A DNA stretch of 64,000 nt from assembly GCA_028829895.1 (NCBI GenBank), contig CM054180.1:141434618-141498617 (forward strand), given 5' to 3'. The notes beneath the pieces were generated by a model that saw only the letters and a program-made list of their open reading frames with translations, was not told the origin of the DNA and ran no database searches. The position numbers were made by a program, and so were the translations under genes. Each line of letters starts with the position of its first letter. Position 1 is the stretch's first letter. Source of the DNA: Sinotaia quadrata (lineage: Eukaryota > Mollusca > Gastropoda > Architaenioglossa > Viviparidae). Below are positions 1-11,264 of the stretch, one piece after another.

Positions 1-1202
1 GAACAAAATAAAAGCCCTTAATGCATACGCAATACCTGTAGTAAGCTACACTGGAGGTATCATAGATTGGACAGCAAATGAAATAAATGAACTGGACAGG
101 AAAACAAGAAAACTACTCACAATACATAAAGCCTTACACCCCAAAGCAGACGTAGACAGACTCTATGTATCTCGAAAAATGGGAGGCCGAGGTCTCAAGA
201 AAATTAAAAATGTCATTGAAGGAGAAGTCATTGGCCTTGTGGACTACATCTGGAATAACAATAAAGATGATCCACTGATAGAATTAGTAAAAATGAGTGG
301 ACTATTCCAACCACCAGAAACAGACAAAGAAACATGGAAGAAAACAACGAAGCAAGAACTAGCACAAACCTGGAGACAGAAACCTCTACATGGCCAATAT
401 GTACGACAAGCTGACGAAATATCAACAAAGCAATCAACGTACAAATGGTTGAAAGAGGCAGGATTGAAAGCAGAAACAGAAGCACTCATAACAGCTGCAC
501 AAGATCAAGCACTCAACACCAAAGCACACAGAACGAAAATCATGAAAATTTCAAATGATTCCAAATGTAGACTTTGCAAATCCATGGATGAGACAACAGA
601 ACACATACTATCTGGATGTCAGGTTCTGGCTGGAACAGAATACACCAAACGACACAATGAAGTGACAAAACACATACATAGGAATCTGTGTGAGAACTAT
701 GGTATAAAAACCCCAGAAAGAGCATGGATGCATCAACCAGAAGCAGTCACCGAAACAGAAGAAGTCAAAATACTATGGGACTTCGAGATAAGAACAGACC
801 GGGTGATTCCTGCACGACGACCAGACATTGTAGTTCTCAATAAGTCCAACAGAACAGTAACAATTATTGATGTCGCTGTTCCAAGTGATAGGAAACATAA
901 AAACAAAAGAAAGAGAAAAAATAGAAAAATACCAAGACCTCAGATTAGAAATCCAGAGACTGTGGAATGTAAGAGCAGAAGTGATACCAATAGTGATAGG
1001 AGCCTTGGGGAACATAACATCAGAATTGGAAGGCTACCTGAATAAACTTCCTGGAAACCACAGAATCGCTCCACTACTCAAAGCAGCGCTCCTCGGAAGT
1101 GCCCACATCCTCCGTAAAACCTTGGATCTCCCAGAATCTTGGTAAGATTCCGAGACCTTGGATCACAGCCGACAGTCACACAGAAGTTGTGGAAAGAGAC
1201 TG
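1..1202 (+). mobile_element. LINE retrotransposon 3' part with restriction-like endonuclease (copy A)
   Basis: This is the C-terminal part of a non-LTR retrotransposon ORF, already open at the left edge of the window. Downstream of the reverse transcriptase it shows a zinc finger of form CX2CX8HX4C (codons from 566; C, C, H, C in CRLC...H...C) followed by a restriction-like endonuclease signature (RRPD at about 818-826 and the IIDVAVP aspartate at 869). That order is typical of the R2/R4/Dong/NeSL group rather than APE-type LINEs. A one-base insertion near 890-896 shifts the frame, and the last part (ending LPESW) reads in another frame to 1145, so this copy is dead. The 3' end runs into an (AAT)n tail at about 1203-1218. 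Assignment to the Dong/R4 clade is inference from the tail and insertion habits. Confidence 0.85.
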
Positions 1203-1742
1203 AATAATAATAATAATAACTATGGCATAAAAACCCCAGAAAGAGCATGGATGCATCAACCAGAAGCAGTCATCGAAACAGAAGAAGTCAAAATACTATG
1301 GGACTTCGAGATAAGAACAGACCGGGTGATTCCTGCAAGACGACCAGACATTGTAGTTCTCAATAAGTCCAACAGAACAGTAACAATTATTGATGTCGCT
1401 GTTCCAAGTGATAGAAACATAAAAACAAAAGAAAGAGAAAAAATAGAAAAATACCAAGACCTCAGATTAGAAATCCAAAGACTGTGGAATGTAAAAGCAG
1501 AAGTGATACCTATAGTGATAGGAGCCTTGGGGAACATAACATCTGAATTGGAAGGCTACCTGAATAAACTCCCTGGAAACCACAGAATCGCTCCACTACT
1601 CAAAGCAGCGCTCCTCGGAAATGCCCACATCCTCCGTAAAACCTTGGATCTCCCAGAATCTTGGTAAGATTCCGAGACCTTGGATCACAACCGACAGTCA
1701 AGCAGAAGTCGTGGAAAGAGGCTGAATAATAATAACAACAAT
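1203..1742 (+). mobile_element. 5'-truncated LINE copy nested in the (AAT)n tail of copy A (copy B)
   Basis: Immediately after the AAT-repeat tail of copy A the sequence restarts inside the same LINE, at the codons just after the zinc finger. It continues in one open frame through the endonuclease motif (RRPD, IIDVAVP) to the stop after LPESW at 1667. It then ends in its own AAT-rich tail at about 1722-1742. It differs from copy A by scattered substitutions and lacks the copy A frameshift, so it is a separate insertion rather than a simple tandem duplication. No promoter or start codon of its own exists. Confidence 0.8.
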
Positions 1743-1744
1743 AA

Positions 1745-3390
1745 AAAAATAAAAGTATTTTCCGTTCTATAATAAAGTCAATACAAATTGAAGGTTAGTC
1801 ATATCAGAGAATAGAAATGGAGTCATTAGAGTTAAGCATATAAAGCCACATGACCTGAATTAAACTCTGCTTTAAAAGTCTTTCACTGGCCTTTGCAACA
1901 TATCAGTGTAAAATGTCCACATGACATCATGGGTTTAATGGGTTACGCATATAAAATACTAATGGGTGTCCCTCTCAACCAAACTGGCACTTTCTTCCAC
2001 TGTCAATTTTGTTGAGTAAAACACAATCACAATGATATTGGTACTTTGTACTGATGTACTTAGCATCCCTTGCTTTGGTACATCAAGTGGTGATGTAGCA
2101 TCCCTTGCTTTGGTACATCAAGTGGTGGTGTAGCATCCCTTGCTTTGGTACATCAAGTGGTGGTGTAGCATCCCTTGCTTTGGTACATCAAGTGGTGGTG
2201 TAGCATACTCCCTTATGCTCAAACAACTGCAAAGACTGCAAGTTTCCTGCACATTCCCAGTCACTCAAGACACAACTGGTGAACAAACCAAGGGTAGCTG
2301 GAAACTTGGGAACTGATCTCGAGGTTCGACTTGAGACTCACAGGTCAAGGTTCAACTCAACCTCAAAGGGTGAGATTCAAACCAACTATAAAAGGCATTT
2401 GATCTCTGCAACGTATAATTAAGGAGAAAAGATAAGTTTCTCGTTCATCACAACATAACTCCATTTTATCTTCCATTCAGTCCTCATACTTACACATTTT
2501 GCAATAGTATTCATTATCCCCATGAACACATGGTTAAATAAACACGGTATATCAAATAATTTGAAATATTAGCACACTACAATTGTATTCATTATCCCCA
2601 TGCACACATAAGCACAATATATCAAACAATGTCATACATTAGCAGACTACATGTGTGCAGCTTAGTTCAAACATTTGTATAATAAAAGTTCATTTACATT
2701 TCTACATAATACAAATTTATCATTTCACTAGAAAAGTGCATGAAATGTTCTAAGCCCATTCTTTCTCCATCAGTCAATAAATTGACCACTCAAGCTAATG
2801 TCTGCCTTTGAGCAGACATTATGACTGCACTTCTTACTTCTTTCGTCCTGAATTCAAAAGTGATCAGATTGAAGAATTATCTACCCAACTGAATTCTTTA
2901 ATCACAGCACATTGGCTGGTCTCATTCTCATAAATAAAAATCTTTGGGTAACAGGCACTCAGTTTTCATTAGGTCAACAAATCTAGAATCTTCTTCCTTG
3001 GATTATTTATTTCGAACTCAGATACTTAAAAAATAACACTATAAGAAGTGTTCAAGGTCGGGTCACTCTGACAATTTAAAATCTTATAAAACAATTCAAT
3101 TAAATAAAGAGGGCAAACTTACTTCGTCATACCTATTTAAAACGCCTTTGGCAAAAGACTAACCATTTGTAAAGACAAGCGGATGTGTCTATAACAGATG
3201 TGAAGGTTAGATACATGTCAATTCAGTTTTGATATTAAAGAGTTCGATCAGTGTATTCTGAATATTTTAACGGCACTGTGCATTTGGTGATGCTTATGAT
3301 AACAATTTATCGTCATCTCCGGAGCTTTCGTTAATCATTTCATCATAAGAACTCAACTGATCTGAAGTGCACGAGTGGGACTACCTCCCC
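1745..3390 (+). repeat. Duplicated non-coding segment, first copy (pairs with 22945-24900)
   Basis: From the shared stretch CAATACAAATTGAAGGTTAG (around 1779) to GATCTGAAGTGCACGAGTGG (around 3361) this region matches 22960-24880 with many small differences. It holds no convincing ORF. The two copies differ most in tandem-array length: the 33-bp array is longer here, and the 70-bp array is shorter here. The last ~120 bases also recur at about 58725-58930, so part of it is a dispersed repeat. Confidence 0.8.
2060..2208 (+). repeat. 33-bp minisatellite, about 4 units
   Basis: Units of TAGCATCCCTTGCTTTGGTA plus CATCAAGTGGTGG are repeated in tandem. The paralogous segment near 23240 has only a single unit, so the array expanded after (or collapsed since) the duplication. 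Confidence 0.9.
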
Positions 3391-4135
3391 TCACGAGTAG
3401 TCAGGGAGGGCCTGAAGTTGGTGTTGCTGATTGGGTTTCATCAGGTTGTTTTGCTTACTCGTGTGCTCTAGCTGTGTTATGGTTGTGGCAGGGGGAGGGG
3501 TTGAGTTTTTAAAGAAGCTATTGCCTTTAAATATGTGGGGTGGGTGGGGTAAAGCAAAATATCTAATGTGTATGGTAGTTGTAAGATTGCTTTTCTTTGT
3601 TTTGTCTTTCTTCAAGGAGTTGCAATCAGGAAATAGTCAGCGGTGTTTCATCGGTACAGAGGGGGCAGATTGTAGATTGCCCATGTGTGATGGAGTCTGG
3701 GGTTGGGTTGTGTGATTTGGCTTATTTATTATTGTAGTGGTTGCCTTTAGGTAACTGGGGTGGGTTAGGGTACATTACAGTGTCTGTTGTATAATAGAAG
3801 ATGTGATATGATTGTTTTCCTTGGTTTTGTCTTTCTTTAAAAGCGCTGTACTCGGGTGGAGATGAAGTGGTTTGCTGTGATTCCATCGTTATAGTTGTGG
3901 TAGATTTTAGCTTGCCAATGCATGATATAGTCTGAAGGGGGTAGAGTGGGTTTTACAGATTTTTTTTGCCGCCTTTCGATAGTGTGGATGGTGTTTGTTT
4001 TAGGTAGTGCTTGAGAACTTTGTGAATGTATTTGCATGCTGTGTGTGTCTGTCTGTGTGTGTGTGTCTGTGTATGCGTCAGTGTGCATGCCCGTGTGTGT
4101 TGGGTGGGGGTACAGCAGTATCTAGTAAATGGTAG
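3391..4135. other. T/G-rich region with no supported gene
   Basis: The stretch is rich in T and G. It contains two loosely repeated blocks with the shared phrase TTTTGTCTTTCTT (near 3600 and 3826) and a (TG)n run near 4040-4075. Short ORFs here have no recognisable similarity. It could be intronic if the candidate exon at 4622 is real. Confidence 0.5.
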
Positions 4136-4605
4136 TTGTAGTGATTGTTTTACTGTGCTTATCTCTTTTAGTGGTGTAATTGTTTTACTGTGCTTATCTC
4201 TTTTAGTGGTGTAATTGTTTTACTGTGCTTATCTCTTTTAGTGGTGTAATTGTTTTACTGAGTTTTTCTCTTTTTGTGGTGTAATTGTTTCACTGAGTTT
4301 TCTCTTTTAGTGATGTGATTGATTTACTGAGTTTTTCTCTTTTAGTCTTGTAATTGTATCACTGAGTGTTTCTCTTTTAGTGGTGTGATTGTTTTACTGA
4401 GTTTTTCTCTTTTAGTGGTGTGATTGTTACACTGAGTTTTTCTCTTTTAGTGGTGTGATTGTTACACTGAGTTTTTCTCTTTTAGTGGTGTGATTGTTTT
4501 ACTGATTTTTTATCTTTTAGTGGTGTGATAGTTTTACTGATTTTTTTTTCTTTAAGAGGCGTGAGTTATTACTATTACTTTTAGTACTGTATTGTTTTAC
4601 TGAGT
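4136..4605 (+). repeat. 36-38-bp minisatellite with splice-acceptor-like units
   Basis: About a dozen diverged units carry the motif GAGTTTTTCTCTTTTAG followed by TGGTGTGATTG. Each unit therefore holds a pyrimidine-rich tract ending in AG. The array stops directly before a stronger tract, TTTCTCTTTCTTCAG, at 4607-4621. Confidence 0.85.
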
Positions 4606-4621
4606 TTTTCTCTTTCTTCAG

Positions 4622-4681
4622 TACGGTGAAGGTGGCAAAGGCTATTACATAAAATTCCGTGTGATAAGTGGAGATAAATAA
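4622..4681 (+). pseudogene. Possible orphan terminal exon related to the lectin-like genes
   Basis: After a good acceptor (pyrimidine tract plus CAG ending at 4621) the phase-0 reading is YGEGGKGYYIKFRVISGDK followed by TAA. The Gly/Tyr-rich start and the following beta-strand-like stretch resemble the start of gene 2 exon 6 (IYGYGS...) and the end of the Gly/Tyr insert plus strand in gene 1 exon 6. The intron phase (0) also agrees with gene 2. It is short, it stops early compared with those exons, and no upstream exon was found in 1-4600, so it may be a broken relic or coincidence. Confidence 0.3.
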
Positions 4682-5345
4682 TCAAGGTACGGCCACCATA
4701 CATTGAAGACAGTAGATATTTTTAAAAAAGAATATAGAGTGGCGGTATAAAGAGCAGGAGGGAAGTTGATGAGGACGATCTGGCAGACGAGAGGGAAATG
4801 GGGAAAAAATAAGAGAGAAAGGGAGAGATCAGCAAACCAAAAACAAAATCTTTATGTAATTGTAAAACCACACTATAACAATCACACCTCAAGAAACCTG
4901 CCATAGATACCACACACGTCAAATGCCATAGATACCACACACGTCAAATTAAAAAGAAAGAAATAAAACGAAACTAAAGAATAACATTCAAGAATTGCTC
5001 ATGAAAAGTCACAGTTACTAAGGGAAAGTACTGTACTGACTAGGAGAGATACACACTACCGGAACTTAGGTCGATGGACTCTTTATTTATTTATTTAAGT
5101 CATGCAAATAATTATGTTTAAATTTATTTATTTATTTATTTATTTAAGTCATGCAAATAATTATGTAATTATGTTTAATATATTTTTGTGTTTAAATTTA
5201 TTTATTTATTTATTTAAGTCATGCAAATAATTATGTTTAATATATTGTTGTGTTTAAATTTATTTATTTATTTAAGTCATGAAAATAATTATGTTTTAAA
5301 TTTATTTATTTATTTACGTCATGCAAATATTTATGTTTAATATAT
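4682..5345. other. AT-rich intergenic DNA with TTTA repeats
   Basis: No gene is visible. From about 5077 to 5345 a composite unit of about 60-70 bp recurs, built from (TTTA)n followed by AGTCATGCAAATAATTATGTTTAA. Confidence 0.7.
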
Positions 5346-5431
5346 TTTTGTGTTCATATTTTCAGAAGAAAATGCGTTTACAATTTATACATGTATAATT
5401 CGTCGTTCATATTATTTTGCCTACTCTTCAG

Positions 5432-5549
5432 ATATCTATCTATCTATCCATCCATCTATCTATCTATCTATCTATCTATCTGCCTGTCTGTCTATCTATC
5501 TATCTGTCTGTCCGTCCGCCCGTCCGCCTGTCCATCCATCCATCCATCC

Positions 5550-5589
<40 letters not shown>

Positions 5590-5590
5590 C

Positions 5591-5649
<59 letters not shown>

Positions 5650-5658
5650 GTGTGTCTG
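5432..5658 (+). repeat. (ATCT)n tetranucleotide microsatellite
   Basis: About 225 bases of ATCT repeats with GTCT, GTCC and ATCC variants. The long open frames through it (YLSI repeats) are an effect of the repeat. Confidence 0.95.
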
Positions 5659-5726
5659 TCTGTGGCGAAGTAAATTTAACTATCGACTAGGTGAATCCCA
5701 AAACAGTTTATATTCCTTTTAGGCGT

Positions 5727-6760
5727 GTAGCCGTCCATCTCATTGGAGAATTTGTACCCTCATTGGGTTGGGGCCACAGATGGATTTTCACCGCTATTGA
5801 TTATGCTATGTGATACCCATGATGTGGTCGTGTTTAGTCCTATTAATACCGCTAATGATTATGCTATGTATACCCATGATGTGGTCGAGTTTAGTCCTAT
5901 TAATACCGCTATTGATTATGCTATGTGATACCCATGATGTGGTCGTGTTTAGTCCTATTAATACCGCTATTGATTATGCTATGTGATACCCATGATGTGG
6001 TCGTGTTTAGTCCTATTAATACCGCTATTGATTATGCTATGTGATACCCATGATGTGGTCGTGTTTAGTCCTATTAATACTGCGTTGATAGCAAATGCGC
6101 TGATTACCATTTTCTCGCGTGTAGGATTTCCTGAAAAATATTTTTATTCTATAGGAGGACTCCATTTAAGAACGAGTTAATGAAAGTAATTAATCAACTT
6201 TTGAAAGAAAAGAGGTTTAGAGCTACTCCTAGGTGTAAAGATTTAGTCGTAAATGTGAACGTACTCTTACCATGTCCTTGAGAAAACTGCATGGAAAGAG
6301 CACGTGATTGGATGTGAATCTACCAGCACTTTTGTTTGCGTTGTGCGAAGTACCACAAAATTCAACTCTTTTCTTACCCTTCGAACTCTTATACGGTAGA
6401 AACGATTGGGGACTCATGTCCATGTCACGAGAATATTGGACAGAAAGCGTGCTAGCAGAATTTGTACAAAGTACACAGCACACGATCGAACTTTACAACC
6501 GTATTGATACTTCATGTCAGATAGTGGCTGAGAATGTACACAAATGTAAAGCTAGATACACAAATCTGTATAACCGTTTTGATACTTCATGTCAGATAGT
6601 GGCTGAGAATGTACACAAAAGTAAAGCTAGACACACACATATGTGCAACCATAAAATGAAAGTGTGTAACATTAAAGTCGGTACGCTGATGTTGTTGTTG
6701 TTGTTACCTATGCACCGAAACAAATTAGAGATGATTGTTACTAGCAGATAGGTATTTTAA
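5727..6760 (+). pseudogene. Ty3/gypsy-type retrotransposon integrase fragment, degraded
   Basis: Pieces in order match the LTR-retrotransposon integrase core: VHLIGEFVPSLGWGHRWIFT and an IDYA.RYPDVVVFSP block at 5727-5850, IANALITIFSRVGFP at about 6087-6135, LPALLFALCEVPQ with FELLYGR at about 6318-6405, then the linker helix and KVGTLMLLLLLP near 6675-6710. The catalytic positions are lost: the first Asp is His in VHLIG, the second Asp is missing in the SIGG segment, and the Glu position reads Val. Frames shift several times. Two internal parts have expanded into minisatellites (58 bp at 5800-6080; about 55 bp at 6716-6930), and a helix segment of about 90 bases is duplicated (6500-6640). 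No protease, RT or LTR is seen beside it. Confidence 0.75.
5796..6084 (+). repeat. 58-bp minisatellite made from integrase coding sequence
   Basis: About five units begin with GATTATGCTATGTGATACCC and end with CCTATTAATACCGCTATT. The unit corresponds to the DYA.RYPDVVVFSPINTA block of the integrase core, with stop codons, so it arose inside the dead element. Confidence 0.85.
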
Positions 6761-6930
6761 ACGCAGAGTCAAATTAGAGATGATTGTTACTAGCAGACAG
6801 GTATTTTAAACGCAGAGTCAAATTAGAGGTGATTGTTACTAGCAGACAGGTATTTTAAACGCAGAGTCAAATTAGAGATGATTGTTACTAGCAGACGGGT
6901 ATTTTAAACGCAGAGTCAGATTAGTAAAGA
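6716..6930 (+). repeat. About 55-bp minisatellite at the 3' end of the integrase relic
   Basis: Four units of CAAATTAGAGATGATTGTTA, CTAGCAGACAGGTATTTTAA and ACGCAGAGT lie in tandem, starting from the codons for NKLEM just after the KVG...LLLP motif. Confidence 0.85.
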
Positions 6931-7084
6931 AGGACATGGTTCAGATGACGAGTGTTCATAGATATCAGTCAGAAAATGTCTGAATGGTAAATAGCTATTT
7001 CTGAATGTGATTTTTGTAGACGGAGTCTTTGTCCTCAATGATTTATAATTATTAGTATCAATGTACCAATCGCATAATTATTGT

Positions 7085-7605
7085 TCTCATATGGAAAAGA
7101 ACCTGTTACCATAAAGGTGAACTAGAATGATATGGTCCACAGATAAATTATTGTTCTGATATGGGAAGGAACGTGTTACCATAATGGAGAAATAGAATGA
7201 TATAGTCCTCAGATAATTATTGTTCTGACATGGGAAAGAACGTGTTACCATAAAGGTGAAATAGAAAGATATAATCCTCAGATAATTATTGTTCTGATAT
7301 GGGAAAGAACGTGTTACAATACAGGTGAAATAAAATGATATAGTCCTAAGATAATTATTGTTCTGATATGGGAAAGAACTTGTAACCATAAAGGTGAAAT
7401 AGAATGACATGGAAAAGAACGTGTTACCATAAAGGTGAACTAGAATATGGGAAAGAACTTGTTACCATAAAGGTGAAATAGAATGATATGGAAAAGATCA
7501 TGTTACCATAAAGGTGAAATAGAATGCCATGGGAAAGAACTTGTTACCATAAAGGTGAAATAGAATGCAATGGAAAGAACTTGTTACCATATTGATATGG
7601 GAGTC
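7085..7605 (+). repeat. Degenerate minisatellite, about 40-68-bp units
   Basis: Units contain GAAAGAACGTGTTACCATAA and AGGTGAAATAGAATGATATG, with or without AGTCCTCAGATAATTATTGT. Shorter units dominate after about 7400. Reverse-strand ORFs through it are repeat artefacts. Confidence 0.85.
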
Positions 7606-7840
7606 CTGAGATAGTGCAGCGTCATTATAGAGATCCCTAAGAAAGGTGCTAGCTACGGTTTTGTTAGTGACGTAATTTGATGACATCAATGTGTTTATCA
7701 GTACTTTCGCTATATATATTGTTAAAATCTGTGAAAAATATTTCAAAGGTTTGTTTAAAATAATTAGAAATAATTATAATAATGAAAGAAAGATGTATCA
7801 GTACTTTTGGTTAATGTACTTCGGAAAATTTCAAAGTGAA
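7606..7840. other. AT-rich intergenic DNA without a visible feature
   Basis: No ORF, repeat unit or RNA gene could be recognised between the two arrays. Confidence 0.5.
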
Positions 7841-8190
7841 TAAGAGTGTGGTGAACACGAATTTCAAATAGTCTTGTGAACAAATAAAGTGATTAAGCGT
7901 GAGGTGAAAACGAATAGTAATTAGTCGTGTGTACAAATAAAGTGATTAAGAGTGTGGTGAACACGAATTGTAAATGGTCCTGTGGACAAATAAAGTGATT
8001 AAGAGTGCGGAGAATACGAATTATAAATGGTCCTGTGAACAACCTAAATGTTTAAGAGTGCGGTGAACATTAATTGTCAATGGTCCTTTGAACAAATAAA
8101 GTGATTAAGAGTGCGGTGAACACGAATTATAAATAGAATTGTGAGCACATAAAGTGATTAAGAGTGCGTTAAAAATGAATTCAAAGTCAG
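7841..8190 (+). repeat. About 52-bp minisatellite, 6 units
   Basis: Tandem units of ATAAAGTGATTAAGAGTGCG, GTGAACACGAATTATAAATG and GTCCTGTGAACA. The last unit is the left end of the duplicated segment that follows. Confidence 0.85.
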
Positions 8191-9404
8191 TTTTAAGAAA
8201 CACCTCGTACTTTAGGAGATATGTGCATCATTACAAATATAAAATTTCCTCTTATGTTTGGAGATATGCGCATAATTACAAAAATAAAATTTCATCAATT
8301 AATAATACGTGAAATTTGAAATTTTATCGTTTCAAAATAAGTCGCATGTCTTTATGTATAATCCTGCAAAGGCTATAGAAATTTGTTTGCGTCTAAAATC
8401 GATTGAACTTATGTGTGCGAGGTACTCGACCATTTAAGAGAAGTGTTGACATTTTGACAAAAACTTAATTTCGTCAAAACTATTCGTCATAAAAGGAACA
8501 AAATTGGTAGGCATGAAACAAAATAACTTTTGTTACTCCGAATCAAATGTCCACATTGGGATATTCGCAATAACTTGGGAGAAAAGCAAGTTCCTGCAAC
8601 CTCTCCTAAAAAAAAAAATGTTTTATTTTTATTTTTCGATGTTTCTATTTCATATCTGACAAACGCTTTACTCCACTAGCACAGAAATCAGGTACTTCAT
8701 GACCAACCAAGGTATTCTTGACCTCTAATTGTTTAGTATTTTTAAAGTAATCGATGTCGGAAATAATCAGGTCAAACTACTTAAAATGGCGCCCATCCTG
8801 CATAGGCACGTTCCCGAGTTATTGCGAATATCCGTATTTGGACATTTTATTCGGAGTCACAAATTCTTTTGATGTGAATTATTCATAGTTATTAATTTAA
8901 TTAACGAAGATTCAATTCTAATTTGACAAATATTTTGCCACATATGAGAATAAAGATTTCTAATACTATTTAATTTATTTTTATAGGTAAAGTAAATTGT
9001 AATTTTCTTTTGAAATTTCAGAAAATATTTTCTGTGACACTTTTGTACTTTCTTTTATAAAGCAAAAAATCAGGACCGACATTTATAAGTGAAAGAAAGA
9101 AGATAGCAAAACAAGATGTATAACAGAAACTGTAATTTTGGTTGGACGGCCATTGTGTTCTAACCAGTCCTCGATGACTTCTTTCTTGTCTTTATAATCT
9201 ATATTTAGAAACAAGTAGACATATTAGTTCCATATTTAAATTTCAGTAAATTTCATTTTCCATTTTGAAATGGTAGGTCAGGATTAGGGTGTGGTATTAG
9301 ATGGAATAAAATCGATAAAAACGTGTTTTCGTTTTTCCCATAAAAGCTTTCTTTTAAAAATTCATCCATCACTGATAACTACTCATGGTATTTATATTTT
9401 CTCC

Positions 9405-9735
9405 GAATAATGGTGTATAATCAATGAACATTTATTTCATCAAAATGAGACTTGTCATTCAATAGAATCCATTTTAAAAAATCTTCTAATATGGTGTCGT
9501 ATCAATGAACACTTATTTATTAAAGAATGAGATTGGTCATTCAATAGAAATCATTTTTTGAAATATTCTAATATGGTGTCGTATCAATGAACACTTATTT
9601 CATCAGAATGAGATTGGTCATTCAATAGAAATCATTTTTTGAAATATTCTAATATGGTGTCGTATCAATGAACACTTATTTCATCAGAATGAGATTTGTC
9701 ATTCAATAGAAACCGTTTGTTTTAAATCTTCTAAT
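9405..9735 (+). repeat. About 80-bp minisatellite, 4 units
   Basis: Units contain TCAATGAACACTTATTTCAT, CAGAATGAGATTGGTCATTC and TTCTAATATGGTGTCGTA. The right copy of the duplication has two units (15885-16050), and a lone fragment lies at 10790-10840. Confidence 0.85.
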
Positions 9736-10159
9736 ACGCCTTTTTAAAAAAATAACATTTGGCTCTGTAAAGGAGAAATAAACGATTGGGGATTAAATTC
9801 AGATCTAGGTTTTGATGCATTGATTTGAAATTTTAAAAAATAATATTCAGATATTTGAGTTTTGGAGGGGTGGTGGTGTTTTGGTGTGGTTAACATTTGT
9901 GTTGCTTTTTGTTTTCTGGAATTTTCTTGTATGTTTGTTCTTTTTTATTTTTGTTGTTCAGTTGCTGTTTATGTTGTTGCCGCTGTTTTGTTTATTGTCG
10001 GTCTTGGTTCTTCTTGTTTTTGTATTTTTCGGTCGTTGCTGATTTTCTTTTTGCTGCATTGTTTGTTTTCGTTGTTAATTCTTATTGTTTTGGTATAGTT
10101 CGGTTGTTACTGATTTTGCTTCTGTTTTGTTTCTTGCACATGTGATGTATATTTGTATG

Positions 10160-10175
10160 AATAATGTGTGTGTGT

Positions 10176-10210
<35 letters not shown>

Positions 10211-10225
10211 CGTGCGTTCGTGCGT
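10160..10225 (+). repeat. (TG)n microsatellite
   Basis: A TG run with CG variants, embedded in a dispersed repeat that always carries this microsatellite (also at 16833-16905 and, inverted, at 18900-18945). Confidence 0.9.
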
Positions 10226-10329
10226 GTGCATCACCTCTTGAGCTGATTTCGAAAGAAAAATAAAAAGCGAGATTTTATCTATCTAGGATCTACCTCTAGG
10301 CCACGATTTGTGCATTATGGAGTAATTTC

Positions 10330-10610
10330 CCTTTAATATCAAATTGATAATATGTTTCTTTGTCAAATAAGACAACTGTCGTTAAACTGTGCCGTCATGC
10401 TACTGGGATTTTATTTTTACCCTCGATATTTGAAGTTAACATTTTTAATTTGGTGTTCTTTTTTCTCTCGCGTTCCACTACTGTCTGCACTAATATGCAC
10501 CCATTTCTGTCTCATCTTCTTTGATCATGTTCGTCTTTTTGACAATCTTTATGCAGCAAATCTCCGTTGGGTATTGAATCGGCACTATCATGAGTTGTGA
10601 TTTAAAAAAA
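10330..10610 (+). repeat. Dispersed repeat end with a 51-bp subrepeat (copy 1 of 4)
   Basis: The sequence from the CGATATTTGAAGTTAACATT motif to GCAAATCTCCGTTGGGTATT also appears at 16975-17210, 19400-19700 and, inverted, 18420-18715. Short ORFs in it differ between copies and are not conserved as protein. Confidence 0.75.
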
Positions 10611-11264
10611 TGCTGGAATCAGTTAATGCATGCATACATATATTTTTACTTTTTAAAATGAAAATAAGGTGCAATAGACTTCAACTTGATTGTCAGTTTG
10701 ATGAAAACAGAAGTCTGAATCTTAAACCAAAAGAAAACTAAAGATAGTCGTGTTTAAAAAAATAGTCATGATTTCAGTAAAGATTAACTTGGTCATTCAA
10801 TAGAAATCATTTTTTGAAATATTCTAATATGGTGTCGTGAAAGGGGGTTTCCTCCTTGTGCGTCTTGGTAATTAATAAATAATTTATATTAATATCTTTC
10901 ATGCCAATCGCTCACAACCTCCTTAAGGGTCTTGTGCGGTCTGAGAGTGACTAGGTCAAGCCTTGAGCAGTCCGTCAGTCAGTGACCATCTCCCAAGTGT
11001 TACCTGTCTCAGAATAGTGACTACACTGCGATTATCTTATCAGTTGTTCTATCACTATTCCGGCCCTACCACAAATCTCTCATCGCTGTCAATGATGGGA
11101 ACTATTTTAAAACATGTGTCTAGACCGTCTTCTCAATTGTCTTACGTCATTGGCTGCCCCCACCCATCATTTACACATGTACCTCCGAGAAATGAAGGAG
11201 TAAATAATTTTAGAGTAATAAATGCATTGTGAATCATATAATAACAGTCTCCAAATATTAAAGT
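10611..11264. other. Intergenic stretch without a recognised feature
   Basis: No repeat array, RNA gene or protein similarity was recognised. GC content is a little higher around 10910-11170, and an ORF at 10963-11232 has no recognisable domain. Confidence 0.4.

Larger units (their letters stand above)
8160..10610 (+). repeat. Duplicated non-coding segment, left copy (pairs with 13430-17200)
   Basis: The order of blocks is the same as in 13430-17200: an AAGTC.GTTTTAAGAAA.A.CTCGTA block, a TCATTATTCGGAGTCACAAA-type block at 8840, CAGGA..GA.TTTATAAGTG at 9070, the 81-bp unit around 9410-9730, and the TGTTTTGGTATAGTTCGGTTG stretch followed by (TG)n and CACCTCTTGAGCTGATTTCG. The copies differ mainly in which internal tandem units have expanded. 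No protein-coding potential is seen. Confidence 0.8.

Noticed and set aside
2310..2360. tRNA-like B box (GGTTCGACTT) suggesting a SINE
   Set aside because: No matching A box at the right spacing and no cloverleaf could be drawn.
3431..3715. 94-aa ORF with a hydrophobic start
   Set aside because: Lies in T/G-rich DNA with no similarity; composition alone explains the hydrophobic residues.
5350..5722. Three overlapping ORFs of about 100 aa made of YLSI repeats
   Set aside because: They are three frames of one ATCT microsatellite and have no other coding signal.
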